A DNA stretch of 64,000 bases from Phyllostachys edulis (GCA_036346405.1 CM070553.1:69343686-69407685); one strand, 5' to 3'; shown: positions 1 to 11,992, counted from the stretch's first letter. The notes: generated by a model from the letters alone, not told the origin. Made by a program: numbers and translations.

Positions 1-2098
1 GACCAAGAGAAACAATCAAATATTAATGATCTCGGAAAAAAAACAAAATACGAGTCCGCAAATGAGGGCACATGTCCCACCAGAAGGAACTTCCAAATCC
101 CCATAAATCGAAATAAAACATTGCTATGGAAACCCAAGAAACTCTTAAGTCAGAACAACGTAAAAGTTGCAGATTACAATTCTTAACTCCAACCTCAAAT
201 ACTTAGGGCACACATTTTCCGTTAACAAAGAAAGCAATTTTCTTTGATTACAACATTACTTGCCATCTTATGCAAGAAATGGCTTTAAAACCAAATCAAA
301 TTAATCACTTAGAAACCAAATGAAACTTTCCATACGTCACATTGCTCAACTAATCTCATCTACTACATAAATCATGATCTCCCAAAAGAGCATGTATGCA
401 AAACTCCAAACATTTCATTTAACCCAGATTACGAAAAGCAATCAACTTACTTCCTCTCTAGAAGAATCATTACCACTCCAACGTGTCACATTCTCTTATC
501 GACAATCTTACTAATATCAAGAATAATTCACTCTTAACAAGATTCGTTATTGTCAACTCTTCCTTTATAAAGCTCCTAACGGCTTACCAAAGTATTACAT
601 ATCACTTTATCATATCATCCTCAATTGAGAGTATACCAAATTCTTACAATCTCATTGCAACAACCACTTTATCTTAGAGGAGACATACTACACAATTTAA
701 GAGGTTATTCCAAAGTCCTCTCATCAAACGCATACTATTATTCGACAAATTCACCATCATGCAAACACAGGTCATCCCCATGAAACACACATGAGTAAAT
801 CACTTTTGACTTTCAACCTTTCACTTATTAGGAACGCTCACACTAATTTAGTAAACTCTAATTCTAATCTGGAGGTTATCATAACCCATTGATGATTATT
901 CAATTATGGACGAATTGATGGTCATTCCTCTATTTGTATTCCCACGAGCATAAATAAGATCATCAAATAGTCAATTAAAGAAAACCCCATATTATTATCT
1001 ACTAAGAACATAGTCGAACACCTCCTTATTTTTCTCTTGTTGCACAGTTAGATTAATCCAAATACTCCAATAAGTTTAGCAAACTAAACAATTCTATTGA
1101 TCAACCATTTCATCAATGTTCCATACTTCTTAATAACTCTATTGATTCCGACTAAATATAGTTATACTCATAGTCACAGCTCATCAAGAACTACTAGAGG
1201 ACAACCTCAACTTATTCAACTTTCCTTTTAAGGATCTTAGCTAAGATCGATCATGCACACACTGCAACCCAATCTTGATAATCCATATCATATTCATTAA
1301 GTGCTTTGATTATAACCTCTCATCTTATCATGACAAAACACCGCTAAAGGGTTTAACAACTTCTTTCATTAGGAAGAACCATTAATCTTCAACACTCAAA
1401 ATACCCAAGAGAGACACATTGAGTAAAAGCCTCCACGTACTAAAGGACTTGCAAAAGGAAACTTTCATTAACCCAAAAACATCAAGCGAATAAATGGATC
1501 AAGTTTTCCCATGAGAAAGACAAAACTTCAATACAAAGGTCAAACTTGACCATCAACCAAGTTCACCAGCCGCAAGAATAACTCATCGGTTGGGAGAACA
1601 ATGATTGCTTTACAAGACAAATTCAGCCCAATTGAAACACACTATCCTTTCTCAAAGCAACCCATCAACCGCAAATGAACTAATAACCCAAGAGAAACTC
1701 ATCAGTCACAACTGGACAAGAGTTGACCAAATTCAAAGAAGAGAACAACTCTTCTAAAGGTACTCACTATCGCGCCTGTACTAAGATATCCGAGGTAACC
1801 ACTTCACTATTCTCTTACTATGAACAGTGGTGTAACCTGGTAAAGCCCAGGACCACAACCACGACCTCAACCTCTCGACATCAACTATCATAATATATAA
1901 CTAATATAATCAATTATAAGTATATAAGATTATATCATACAATAAGCACAATGATCAACTAGCAACTGTAGCACAAAAGTAACTATTTACTCAACGAAAG
2001 CGTATATGCAATGCAAAAACCCAACCCATCCACTGTGCATAGTGTGTCAAAATTAATACTTTAAATACCACGGACCTACAGCCCACTCTGATACCAAC
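1..2098 (-). mobile_element. Leader/internal part of LTR element Y, no coding seen
   Basis: This AT-rich stretch lies on the internal side of the primer site at 2085-2096, so it should be the start of the internal domain of a minus-strand LTR element whose remainder lies left of the window. I read both strands and found only short, unconvincing frames and no gag, protease or RT motif. It is either a long untranslated leader or the interior of a non-autonomous element. Assignment rests only on position next to the primer site and LTR. Confidence 0.5.
2085..2096 (-). other. Primer-binding site of element Y
   Basis: On the minus strand it reads TGGTATCAGAGT, matching the initiator-Met tRNA primer site typical of plant Ty3/gypsy elements except for the last base. 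Two bases separate it from the LTR that starts at 2099. It fixes the orientation (minus) and shows that 2099-4386 is a 5' LTR. Confidence 0.85.
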
Positions 2099-2444
2099 TG
2101 TAACACCCCAGCTCAACATTGAGCCTGGAATGCTACTAAAATTAAATTAAACAAAACTAAACTAAGATCATTTACCGATTTCGGCAGAACCTCCTTTGTA
2201 TAATCAACTATACCGAGGTTCCATCAATTGATCATAGCAATTAACACTAAACTCAATATTCAAGTTCATTCAGGCATGCAAGATAATCTAATAATCATAA
2301 CCAAAACTTGCTATTCTCCTTATTACAAATAAACTGAAACATTTAACCAATCATACGCGAATCTCAAATAGATTGCTAATTATTAGAATCAAGACTAAAT
2401 GATAGATGCCTTAAGGATGAGTGGTAGTGAGTGCATCCAAACAT

Positions 2445-3178
2445 CTACTCCCTCCCATGCATGCCGTTCTTGCCGGTTGTACCTAAAACATATCAAAGCA
2501 AGTGTGAGCCCAAAGACTCAAAGAAGTATCAACAAGGTTAAAGCTAAAATCACAGTCATAGCATCAATATTCCAAATAAAACATTTCACTAAACATAAAC
2601 TTCATGCTTGTAATGCGTCCATGTAATGCACCTTTTAAACTTTATCTCTTTTAGCATTTTACGTAATGCGAGGTATACATCCGTCGATGTATACCCTTGC
2701 CTATGCACCCCGGCATAGGGACCAAGAGCCTATACTCCACAAGTATAGGGACCTATGCCCATCATCATCATGATGGGGGCCTCTTTACTCATTGCCCACA
2801 TTCTGCGAATGTGGGACCTCAAGCCCGTCATTTACATGACGGGGACCTCAACAGTTCATACTTGGTCACCTAGTGACCAAGACTCAATCATGCTTTGACA
2901 TGCATATGCACAATGACATCATCTTCCAATTATATGAACTCAACATGTACATAATAACATGTAAGCATTAACAACATACACAGGAAGCTTTAACCATAAC
3001 TTGCATTTACCAAGATATATTGTAATTCATCACATTGACATCCATGCATGGCTATTACGAACAAGATACAATTAATCTCAGCAAATAATCATAATTATTC
3101 TACAACTCGAATACTTGCCTCAACCGTGCGAGAACGGTGGATGCGAAGAGGGCGTTGCCCCTAGGATCACGCTCCCAC
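2445..3178 (-). other. Candidate split small frame in LTR Y (exons 2 and 3)
   Basis: On the minus strand, an AG acceptor at 3179-3180 opens a 60-nt segment (3178 down to 3119) ending in G|GCAAGT, a GC-type donor. A second acceptor (ATGTTTTAG, ending at 2483) opens a 38-nt segment, 2482-2445. That segment begins GTTGKNGMHGRE and then hits TAG. Both segments use the phase seen in the other LTRs (one base, G, before each intron). The penultimate triplet of the 60-nt segment is TGA, where other copies have a Gln codon, so this copy is probably decayed. Functional meaning is inferred only from comparison with the other LTR copies. Confidence 0.4.
2672..2881. repeat. Array of seven consecutive perfect hairpins
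   Basis: Seven inverted repeats follow each other. Arm pairs are: 2672-2681/2686-2695 (10 bp), 2700-2706/2713-2719 (7), 2729-2736/2742-2749 (8), 2758-2765/2770-2777 (8), 2795-2803/2807-2815 (9), 2824-2831/2836-2843 (8) and 2861-2869/2873-2881 (9). Loops are 3-6 nt and stems are perfect. Several spacers contain GGGACCT-like sequence, but stem sequences all differ, so this is not simple tandem duplication. It lies in what would be the second intron of LTR Y. Confidence 0.9.
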
Positions 3179-4320
3179 CTGAACATAATGATAACCCAAA
3201 CTAAGACAAGCATACTGGACCAAAAGCATAAATAAAAACACAATTGAACTCGCTAAACTCCCAAGCGTTTCCAATTTTCCAATTTCTACCGATCGATTTG
3301 GTGTTCACTGCAGATAGTCAACTTATAAAATACATAACTTTCTGCTCAGGAGTCCAAATAAGATGTTCTAATACTTTCTGAAAATATAATTAAATTACCT
3401 AAATAAACTTAGTTGGGGAGCCCTTCTGATTCTGCCATTTACTGCCCCTACCAAGCCAATCTACAGAACATCAATTATCACGTCGGGTTCTCTGGACAAT
3501 ACACTAAAATTATCATAACTTTTGCTATGAAAGTCCAATTCTTACGTTCTTTAGCTTTCTGGAAAGTTAAGGAAATTACCCATCTTTTTAATTATAACGA
3601 GATCCTCTGATTTCGTCTTTAACTAATAGATTAACTCAGATTTCTACAGACTGTCAGGATGTTGACAGATTAACAGGACAGCGGCACTAAACAATTCATA
3701 ACTTTCTAACCGTTAATCGGATCTGGGTGTTCTTAGCGGCCACGGAAAGCTAAGGACATAACCCAACTATCTCTAAGAGATTGGATCCCCAGATTCTGCT
3801 TCTAAAGACATGAAAACCGTCGTTCAATCTACTGCACAAAACACGATCTATTAGCTGTTGATTACTTGATCTACCAAACGAAATCAATTGCAACTAATAC
3901 ACATCAACCAGCGAAGAACACGCGATGTTACCCTTGTAGAATCGTAGGAAGACGATGAACTCTCCCCACGAAGGTGATCTCCTCTCCTTTCTTCACTTGA
4001 TCGGCAGCGGGGAGCACCGACGGCGAGGAAGGGAGGCACCACCATGGAGGAGAGGGGCGTGGTACACTAGTTGTGCTACAGTGGCAGCGGTGGCACTGTA
4101 GCTACAGTGCAGCTAGGGTTTCCCCCTTCCTTTTATTGGTGGCCGGCCCCTCATGGGCCTCCTAGGCCAAGGCCCGAGGCCCAAGTTGCCGAAGAACTGC
4201 AGAAATCCCCCTTTTTTATGTCTAATTTCTCTTTTGAACACTTTCTTTCATAGAATAAATCGGAGTATTATATTAAAACCCCCTCTTTCTCCTGCTCAAC
4301 ACTTTGCTAAAAGAAACATT

Positions 4321-4375
4321 CTCCCGATTTAATTATTCTCTCCCGATTTATTTATTCTCTCCCGATTTAATTATT
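4321..4375. repeat. 19-bp tandem repeat, three copies, at the edge of LTR Y
   Basis: The unit begins CTCCCGATTTA and recurs at 4321, 4340 and 4359, directly before the LTR end GGGGTATTACA. On the element sense strand it sits just inside the 5' end of the LTR. Confidence 0.85.
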
Positions 4376-4552
4376 GGGGTATTACAACCCACTCTAGAGT
4401 TTCCACCCAGCCCCTGGACCTCATCTCGAGCCAACCATGACCCCTCTAAAGCCGGCCAAGGTCTCTTCGAGGCAAAGCCACAGTCTCTCGCAAACGCGCC
4501 CAGGGACACAATTTTCACGAAAGCTATACCTTGCACCACTTCTCCGAGAGAT

Positions 4553-4621
4553 GTCCATGACCAAGGACTTGGCTATTCAAATAGATTTTACGCTCTACAG
4601 AGGTGTACAACTTTACCCACA
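4553..4621 (-). other. Conserved palindromic LTR module (copy in Z)
   Basis: This block has GTCCATGACCAAGGAC, then CTATTCAAATAG (4573-4584, one base from the perfect palindrome), a CTACAGAGG segment and GTGTACA...TTTACCCACA. The same order occurs in nine other LTRs of this window. Confidence 0.7.
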
Positions 4622-5450
4622 ATCCACGTTCTCTCTAGCAGGACGGGTTCCGGAAAGACCCTTGCTCACTTCCGAAGGTGAGCAGTCTAGAGAGCGTGAC
4701 AAGGCCTTTACAAAGCTTTGATTTGGCTCGGAGCTGCCCGCTAAGGTTTCGCTTCCGATGGGTTGTAAATGCTACCGGATTCGTGCCCCCTCTTGCGCCG
4801 TTGCGATAAAGCTCGCTCAACCAAAACAATACCAAGCCATCTCATTGCTAATTATTCGGCCCAGGCCATCCCCATAAAATGACCTTGTGGTTGCACGGAT
4901 TACCCGGATCCACAGACACAAAGTTAAGTCCTTAATTGTGCTCAGGCAAGACTTCCACAACCCAAAAGTGCAAAACACCCACTACTCACTCTCGGCCTTC
5001 TTGCCCAAGCAAAACCATTTGGGTTCAACCCGGCCACTGGACCACCCAGTCCTAGCACAACAAGTTTTAAGGTGGTATTGCACCACAATCAACACAACTT
5101 ATGGCGTTACACCATAACCGGTTAACGATGGCACCAACCAAAGATTCCATAGCTCATTAGTCAAGATTATTAATTGATATGGTATGATTCACAAACCCCA
5201 CGGCTCTACAGCAAGGCTAAGCACAAACTTACGGTCCCATGTTGGCATCAAAAGGTACCAACTAAATATCCATCCTAAGGTGTCCAAAGGAGATCATGTC
5301 AACATGTCAAGTGCCCAAGTCCAAGGAGGCATAGAGTGAAATAGGAGATAGCTACTGCCCAAAACAGTTCTATAAAAGTAGCCATGCAAGTTTAGCAAAT
5401 CAAAATATTTTTGTAAATTGGGATCAAGATGATCAAGGTCCACGACTTGC

Positions 5451-5497
5451 CTCTGTTGAAGGGAAAGGCTTCGGCTGGTTTAGCTTGAACCACGAGT
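5451..5497 (-). other. Decayed middle-exon-like segment in LTR Z
   Basis: On the minus strand a TAG acceptor (5498-5499) opens a 47-nt stretch ending at a GCAAGT donor (from 5450). Position and splice-like borders match the middle exon of the other LTRs. The length is not a multiple of three, so the frame is lost here. Confidence 0.35.
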
Positions 5498-5559
5498 CTA
5501 CACGTGCGCAAAGAAAACCAAATGAGCAAAGAAACTCCAAGAAATCCAAAAGAACTTAC

Positions 5560-8130
5560 CTAAAGCAAAAGAGAGGAGATCCTCAAGGAAGTGAGGTCCG
5601 AGAGGAAGATCCAGCAAGAGGGAGGGCCGAGCCCAAGAGGTTCGGACCGGGGAGCTTGAGAAGCTCACCAGAACCGAGAGAGCTAGGTGGAGAGGTTGAA
5701 ATGGAGAACAGGAACAAAGTGGCCGCCCAGGGTGCTCTATTTAAAACAGAAAGGGAATAGAAACACCACAATAAGGAGGTGACCAGATTCAAAGTATTGG
5801 TACAAGGGCACACTGCCAAAGGTACGAAAAAGGATTAGATTATGAGAAGGAGGGGACAAAAGTAGGAATAAGTACAAAGGAAAGGACAGCACTTTAATGT
5901 GACATCAACTCACATCAAATTCACTTTAGAACCTGGGCAAGGGAGTCAGTCCAAAAGGGTGGCCATAAGGTCAAAGGAAATGGTCCAAGGAGGAGGTCTT
6001 GCGAGGAGATCCAAAGAGGAGGTCCTGAAAGGAGGTCTTGACTACGGAGGTCAAAACACAAAGGGGGGGAGGTCTATGGACGGGAGGTCCCAAAAGACAA
6101 ACAGAAGCACGGGGAGGTCCTATGGACAAGAGGTCTAAAAGACACAAAGGGGTCCTCTGACAGGAGGTCCAAAAGACTACAAAGAGGAGGGAAAGATGGA
6201 CGCAATATCGTCGGCGGCGATAATACCGTGTTCAAGAAAAGGTACAACCGGATGACGGTAGTTCCGGGTTTTATGTTGTGGTACAACCGCAAGCTGGGTA
6301 GGGCCTTGACGGCTGAGACAAACCAAGGGGAGGTCTTAATGGCTTAGATTCTCAAAAGGAGATCCTAAACGATTAAGATCAAAGGCAAGGGGGAGGTCCT
6401 GACGGTTAGATCTCCAAGAGGGAGGTCCTACGGTCAAGATCTATAGCAAGGGGAGGCCCGCGGAAACAAAGATGCGCAAGAGCCAGCGGTGAGTCCAAGC
6501 GCTAGGGAGGTCTGGACCTAAAGGAGGTCCGAGCCTTATGATCCCAACAAAGAGGAGGTCTGGATCATTAGATCAAGTAGCAGAGAGGTCTGGACCTTTA
6601 GATCAAACAGAGGAGGGATTTGGATGGTTAAGATCTCAAAAGGGGAGGTCCTAACGGCCAGATCTGAGCAAGGGGAGGTCTGAGCGGCTAAGATCTCCAA
6701 AGAGGAGGTCCTAACGGCCAGATCTGAGCAAGGGGAGGGCTGAGCGGCTAAGATCTCCAGAGAGGAGGTCCTAACGGCCAGATCTCAACAAGGGGAGGGC
6801 TGAGCGGCTAAGATCTCCAGAGAGGAGGTCCTAACGGCCAAATCTCAACAAAGGGAGGTCTAAGCGGCTAAGATCTCCAGAGAGGAGGTCCTAACGGCCA
6901 GATCTCAACAAGGGGAGGTCTGAGCGGCTAAGATCTCCAGAGAGGAGGTCCTAATGGCCAGATCTCAACAAGGGGTTTTTATGTGGCGAAGACCCTGCTC
7001 GGGCAGTAGGTCCGACCAAGCAAGCGGTAGGTCCGACCTGAGGAAAACCGAAGGACACAGAGAAATGAAATGCAAAGGAGTACAGAGAGGTCCTAGGGAC
7101 ACAAAGAGGTCCTGAGGGTTAGATTTCTCAAATGAGACCCCAACGGTTAAGATCAAAGCAAAGGGGAGTTCCACGAAAACCAGGATACGCAGGGAAAGCT
7201 ATGTCCGTTAGATCAAGATCGAACGGGCCAAGCGAAGGGGCCATCCAGAAGCATCAACGGTCCTGAGGCAAGGAAGGATAAACCTAAGCGGCACGACCAC
7301 AACAGAACAGCAGTAGTACCGCGAGGACGCAAAGGAGGTCCTCAAGGAATCGAAGAAGGTCCTTTGGACTCTGAGGAGGTCCAAAGGGACAAGGGAGGTC
7401 CAACAAGGTTCAAAGGAGGTTTTAACAAAGGCGGTAGTTCCGAAGGAACAAGCGGCAGTACCACCAAAGCAAATGGTAGCACCGCACAAGCGCGAGGGAG
7501 GTCCAAAAAGTGCTCAAGGAGATCCAATTGAACCCAAGGGGTTCGAATGGACTAGAGGAGGTCCAACTGAACACCAGGGATGTCCGATCGGACGCGAGGA
7601 GATCAAAAGGAGCTCCATGTGGGCACAGGGAGGTCCAAAAGGGTGTTAGGGACGTCCAGATGACTCAAGGAGTTCGAATGAACTCTAAGAGGTTCCCGGG
7701 GAGGTCCAAAATAGAGAAGGAGGTCTAGATTAAAGGAGATCTAGTTAGAGAAGGAGGTTTAGACCAAAGGGAGGTCTAAACAGAAGGAGGTTCAAACAAA
7801 AAAATAGGAGGTCTGGACTTGGGGAAGTCCAAACAAAAGATTACAAGGGGAGGTCCAGAGAACAAGGGAGGTTGACCCTGCAAGGAGGTCCAGCTGGGGA
7901 AAGGTCTGGACCCTTTGATCTCAGCGAAGGAGAGATCTGGGTAAAAGGGGAGATCCAAGGGAGGATATTTCCAAAAGGAGGAGATCCAAGTTAAGAGGTC
8001 CAAAAGAGGAACTCAAGGGAGGTCCTGAGAGAGGATGAAGAAGGGAAGGTCAGAAAGATGAGATAGATCTGAACATCAGGAGATGTCCAGCAAGAGAAAG
8101 GTTTAGAGAAAGAGAGAGACCTAGAGGGAA
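5560..8130. repeat. Long degenerate array rich in GGAGGTC
   Basis: For about 2.5 kb the motif AGGAGGTC / GGGAGGTC recurs at irregular spacing, roughly every 20-60 bases, with AAGATC-type and ACGG-type filler. Open frames appear on both strands only because of the simple composition. I see no recognisable protein. A well-ordered 60-bp core lies at 6641-6972. Confidence 0.8.
6641..6972. repeat. 60-bp tandem repeat, about 5.5 units
   Basis: Successive 60-base blocks are nearly identical. Each contains CTAACGGCCAGATCT, AAGGGGAGG(T/G)C, GAGCGGCTAAGATCTCC and AGAGGAGGTC. The periodicity is exact enough that the units line up every 60 positions from 6661 to 6960. Confidence 0.95.
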
Positions 8131-8364
8131 AAGCTAGCCTAGAGAGCAAACAAGGCCAACAAAGAAAAGAGGCTAAAAGCCAAAGAACAACAAGGAACTT
8201 CAACGAACAAATAACACCAAACAACTGGGTTTAGTTGAAGTTTGGTTAGGTCAAGTTAAAGCTTTCTTTTAAAATCTCAAGTTAAGCTTTGAACTCTCAA
8301 CAAAACCAAATGGTTATTTTTATTTTCAAAAGCTTAAAAGACTCAGGACGAACGGGATGTTACA

Positions 8365-8512
8365 GATACAGAGATGGTGATAAGGATAGATAGATGACTC
8401 GGGTAAGGAGAGAACAGTTTATTTCTCTTGTTTAGTAAAACACATTTTTGAACTTTCTTCTAACGACCATTTACTAGGCTGCGACCTACAGTCAAGATGC
8501 TCTGATACCACT
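8365..8512 (-). mobile_element. Internal leader and primer site of element X
   Basis: The minus-strand primer site TGGTATCAGAGC (8499-8510) is a perfect initiator-Met-type site, two bases from an LTR start at 8513. The remaining bases are the adjacent leader of element X, cut off at 8365 by LTR Z. No coding is visible. Confidence 0.7.
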
Positions 8513-8607
8513 TGTGACGACCCGGCCCAGGGCTTACCCGGGAGGTCCCTCAGGACCTCCTGGGAGGTCCGTAAAGGACTCCCAGGACGTCCCGAGAGGT
8601 CCCTCAG
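8513..8607 (-). mobile_element. Edge of 5' LTR of element X
   Basis: This starts TGTGACGACCCGG next to the primer site and is interrupted after 95 bp by G1. It contains GGAGGTCC / GGACCTCC inverted segments. The last five bases, CTCAG (8603-8607), are the left half of G1's expected target duplication. Confidence 0.7.
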
Positions 8608-9729
8608 TGTAACAACCCCAGTTTTAATAAACAGCAATAAGATGTTTTTCGTAGCATCACTGTTTATTTTGAAACTTGGATATGTTGTTACAATAAAAAA
8701 TCTCCATTCTTTTTTTTAGCTAAAAGCTGATCCCAACCACCCACTTCATTTTGGACGGCTGATTTTTTTTTTTCCTTTGAGCTGTTGTGGACCTTGTTGC
8801 TGTTGGTTTTTCTCTTGCTGCTGCTAACAAAATGGAGCACAGGGCAGCAGCGCATCCCTCTCTTCCTCCTCTTGCTGGGCGCCATCGCCGACCAGAGCCT
8901 GGAGAAGGTGGCGCTTTCCTTGAGCTTGTGAACCTCTGCCACCTGGCATCAAAACTGCCACCGCACCATCTCTAGAAGCCTCCTGTTTTCTCTGGTGGTT
9001 CAAACACTATACAAACCCTAGCTTTTTTATCACCACCATTCTTGACCGAAGGAGCTCTCTACATCTATTTTCTTGTTCAGTAAAGCATCTCTTGTCTTCA
9101 TTCCCTGTTATCCCTACATGCTTACTTGCTCAGTTCACCTTGTAATGAGAATTGTGGAAACAATTTTAGGTTGCGCAAGGGAGTTGCTCTCTGTTGAACC
9201 GAACCGGCTGGAGCAACATCTTGGGATTTCTTGCTCCGGTGAGGTGTTCTTCAATTTTCCTGTCTAGATCATGTATTGTGATCCAAATAGCTAAAGTCCA
9301 TCCATTATTTTCGTTCTTGGTCAAAACAGGTGAAGCAGATTTTTTTTATCTTGCACTGTTGGCCAAAAATTGCAAATCTTCTTCTCCAACCTTGGCTGGT
9401 AAGCCATGATCTTATTTCTTTCCATCTTAAGCTTCTTAGGAACCCCAATAGTTGATCCGAATCTCTCACTTGTGCATGTGGTACTCAAATCTTGCTTTGA
9501 CTGAAAAGTTCTTTTTATAACTTTTCGGTCTTTCATATCGTTTTCAAGTTCTAGGGTTTCTCTTGTCATCTTTTCAGCTTAATTAGGTATTTACTAAACC
9601 CTAATAGCATACGCAGCAATCCCTTTTACCTTTGATGCCTTCAATTTAGTTAGATGGCAAAAATCCTTTCCCTGCTGTGTTGTTGTCGGACAAACCGACA
9701 AGGCAATGTTAGCAAGGGTTGGTCTAGGG

Positions 9730-10930
9730 TATTATCTACTCTAAAGATCAGTTTTAGCTCCATTTTAGAATCATTTGCTTAGTATATTTCCCAATCACTC
9801 AAAATCTGCAATTTCTAGTTTGCTATTTTGTGGACAGTCAGTCGACAATGCATGCACAGCAAGCCTTTTGGTCTTCAATTCTTGTCAATTAGTGCTAATA
9901 AATGATAAGTAGACCTTAGTTTACTTGTTTAGCTACAACTTTAACAAAAATATTACTTGTGCATTGTACAAGAAAACAGCAAACTTCAAATTCTGCAATC
10001 TATCATAGCAGCCGGCTGTGCTCTGTCTGTTTTCAGTTTAACCGACAGTGCACAGCAACTTCATTAGTTTTTGTCAATTGCTGCTAGTAAATGGTGAGTT
10101 AACTTGCTAACCTAGTTAGGAATACTCTAAGCTTAAGCAAAGCATGTTACTTGTGAATGTTTAGATCAACAAACCTTCTTTTATAATCTGCCCTGTTTGC
10201 AGTTTCAAAATCTGAAAACTGCAGTCCAGTTTCAACCGAAAATTGATAAATAGTGTTAATTGATGCTAAGTGATGAGTTAAACTTTTAGTTTTACTTATT
10301 TAGCTGTAGCTTAATCAAAAATATCATTCTCTCATAGTCTAATATAGCAGCAAGCTTTACTTTTGTTATCTGTCCTGTTTCGGTTTTTGCAAAACCTGAA
10401 GCTGTAGCTAAACCTGAAACTCAATTCTTGTCTTGCTGCTATTGCTGGTCATGCCGACAGCATACAACAAGATGTAGCCCTCTATTTCTTCTAATAAAGT
10501 GTATAAGTGGTAAGTTAGACTCTTTAACTTTATTAACCTGTGATTTGTAGAGATCAGCAACCATATTCATTTGGAATCTGTCTCATTTGCAGTTTTTTTT
10601 CTGAAATCTGAAACTGTAGCTTAAAAACTGAACCGTAATTCTTGCCAAGTAGTGTCTACAAGTATTAATATGGGTTACTATCCTTATGCAAGTTAGTTGT
10701 AGCTTAAGCAAAGTATTTTGCTTATAGTGTATGAATCGACAATTCTTTTTAGCTTGTCCTGTTTCAATTTCCAAAATCTGAAGCTACAGTTCTCCACTAA
10801 ACCAATCTGAAACTGCAATGCTATGCTAAACCCTAGTCTTGACAATTAGTATCAGTGGGTATTAAAAATGGGTTATTATTCTTACTTAAGCTAGAAGTAA
10901 CCTAAGCATGTTGCTAAGTATGCATTAAGA
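9730..10930 (+). repeat. Degenerate internal repeats in the first intron-like region
   Basis: About seven loosely related units recur every 150-200 bases. Each has an ATTAGTGCTAATAAATG-like start, a TTTAGCTGTAGCTTAATCAAA-like middle, ATCAGCAA, and a CTGTCCTGTTTCAG...AAATCTGAAACTG block. The same units occur in the 3' LTR and in higher number in the third copy. They look like old tandem duplications. Confidence 0.6.
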
Positions 10931-11992
10931 CATTGATCACGCATTCTTTTCTATATTTTTGCTCACTGCCATTTTCTTGTTATTCATTGGACTTTTGTGT
11001 TTTAGATTCTGGTTCTTCTGAAGTGATTGAATCTGTTACAGAGCAACAAGAACCTGAACAAGAGGTTTATTATTATCAAGGCAAGCTTCCTCTTCGCACC
11101 ATATTGATCCCAATTTTTGTACTGTAGATTTCTAAAAACTGTGACACTATTGCATACTAGTTTCCTAAAAATTTATTTGTGATCTGTTAATAGTTAGTTA
11201 CCACCTAACACTTGAGGCTTACCTTTAATATGATCATACACTCAAACTTAAGGTATTACTGTTATACCAAAATACTTAGTTTCAGAAAAGTGCTTAGCCA
11301 TGCAGTCTGTAGATTATTAGTGTTTGTCAAGCTTATATTGACAACTTGGAAACATTAAATGAACTTCACTTATTTTGATTCTTTGTTCAGTCTATTTAAA
11401 TCTGAAATGAAATCAAAGATTATTCATTTACATTGATTTTGAATCTGGACAAGTGGATGTTAGTGATGGTGCCTTAGTGCACGAGATTGGGAAATGTGGT
11501 TGTCTTATGCGGATTGATTAAGGACCTAACATTGATCGATTTATTCAAGCCCCAACGCATTTCCACACGCGAAGTATGGGCGCTGTTTGGTTAAGTAAAA
11601 GGTTAATGCTATTGAGTTGGAAAATAGGAAAGTAAGGACATATGTGTTTGATCTCATATCTGTATCATATGTTCTTAAGAGGGTGAGGGCGTACATGCGT
11701 TCCATCACATGTACGTACCTTAAGGGCTCTGATTGCGAATTAATATGTGCAGCTAGCACAGCTCTACTTTCTGTCATTTAATTTCTGATTTTCGAATCGG
11801 CATTCCCGGCACAACATGTGGGCCCCTGGTTAGCAGGTTCTATTAGTAACTTGAACTAAGCAGGGTCAGTCACACATGGGTATTCCAGCTCAATAGTGTC
11901 AACTTGTTGAAAAACACCAAATCTTAGTTTACCCGGCCGGCATACCAAAGGTAGTGTGCTATTATTCCGGAGGCATACGGGCTAACTAAGTC

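Larger units (their letters stand above)
2099..4386 (-). mobile_element. 5' LTR of minus-strand Ty3/gypsy element Y
   Basis: The LTR is 2288 bp and bounded by TGTAACACCCC at the left and GGGGTATTACA at the right, an imperfect terminal inverted repeat with TG/CA ends. The primer site abuts its left edge. The outer 5' part in element sense (about 3900-4260) is GC-rich and the rest AT-rich, as in other large LTRs here. It carries a split small frame (exons 3119-3178 and 2445-2482) and an array of hairpins between those exons. It is inserted in LTR Z. The target duplication cannot be checked because the left end is outside the window. Confidence 0.85.
4387..8364 (-). mobile_element. LTR Z (partial), minus orientation
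   Basis: The right edge is ...GGGATGTTACA at 8364, the sense-strand start TGTAACATCCC of a gypsy-type LTR read on the minus strand. The left part is missing because element Y interrupts it and lies toward the window edge. It contains a decayed copy of the conserved palindromic module (4553-4621), a decayed middle-exon segment (5451-5497) and a long GGAGGTC-rich array (5560-8130). No coding region is seen. The next five bases, GATAC (8365-8369), are the expected target duplication, but the partner is off-window. Confidence 0.7.

Noticed and set aside
2672..2881. CRISPR-like array
   Set aside because: Repeats are not identical and spacers are too short. This is a row of different hairpins in plant DNA.
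4304..4835. Frames of 60-125 codons
   Set aside because: They span the LTR Y/Z border and overlap the conserved non-coding module. No recognisable protein.
5485..8224. Numerous short frames on both strands
   Set aside because: They lie in the GGAGGTC array and look like composition artefacts.
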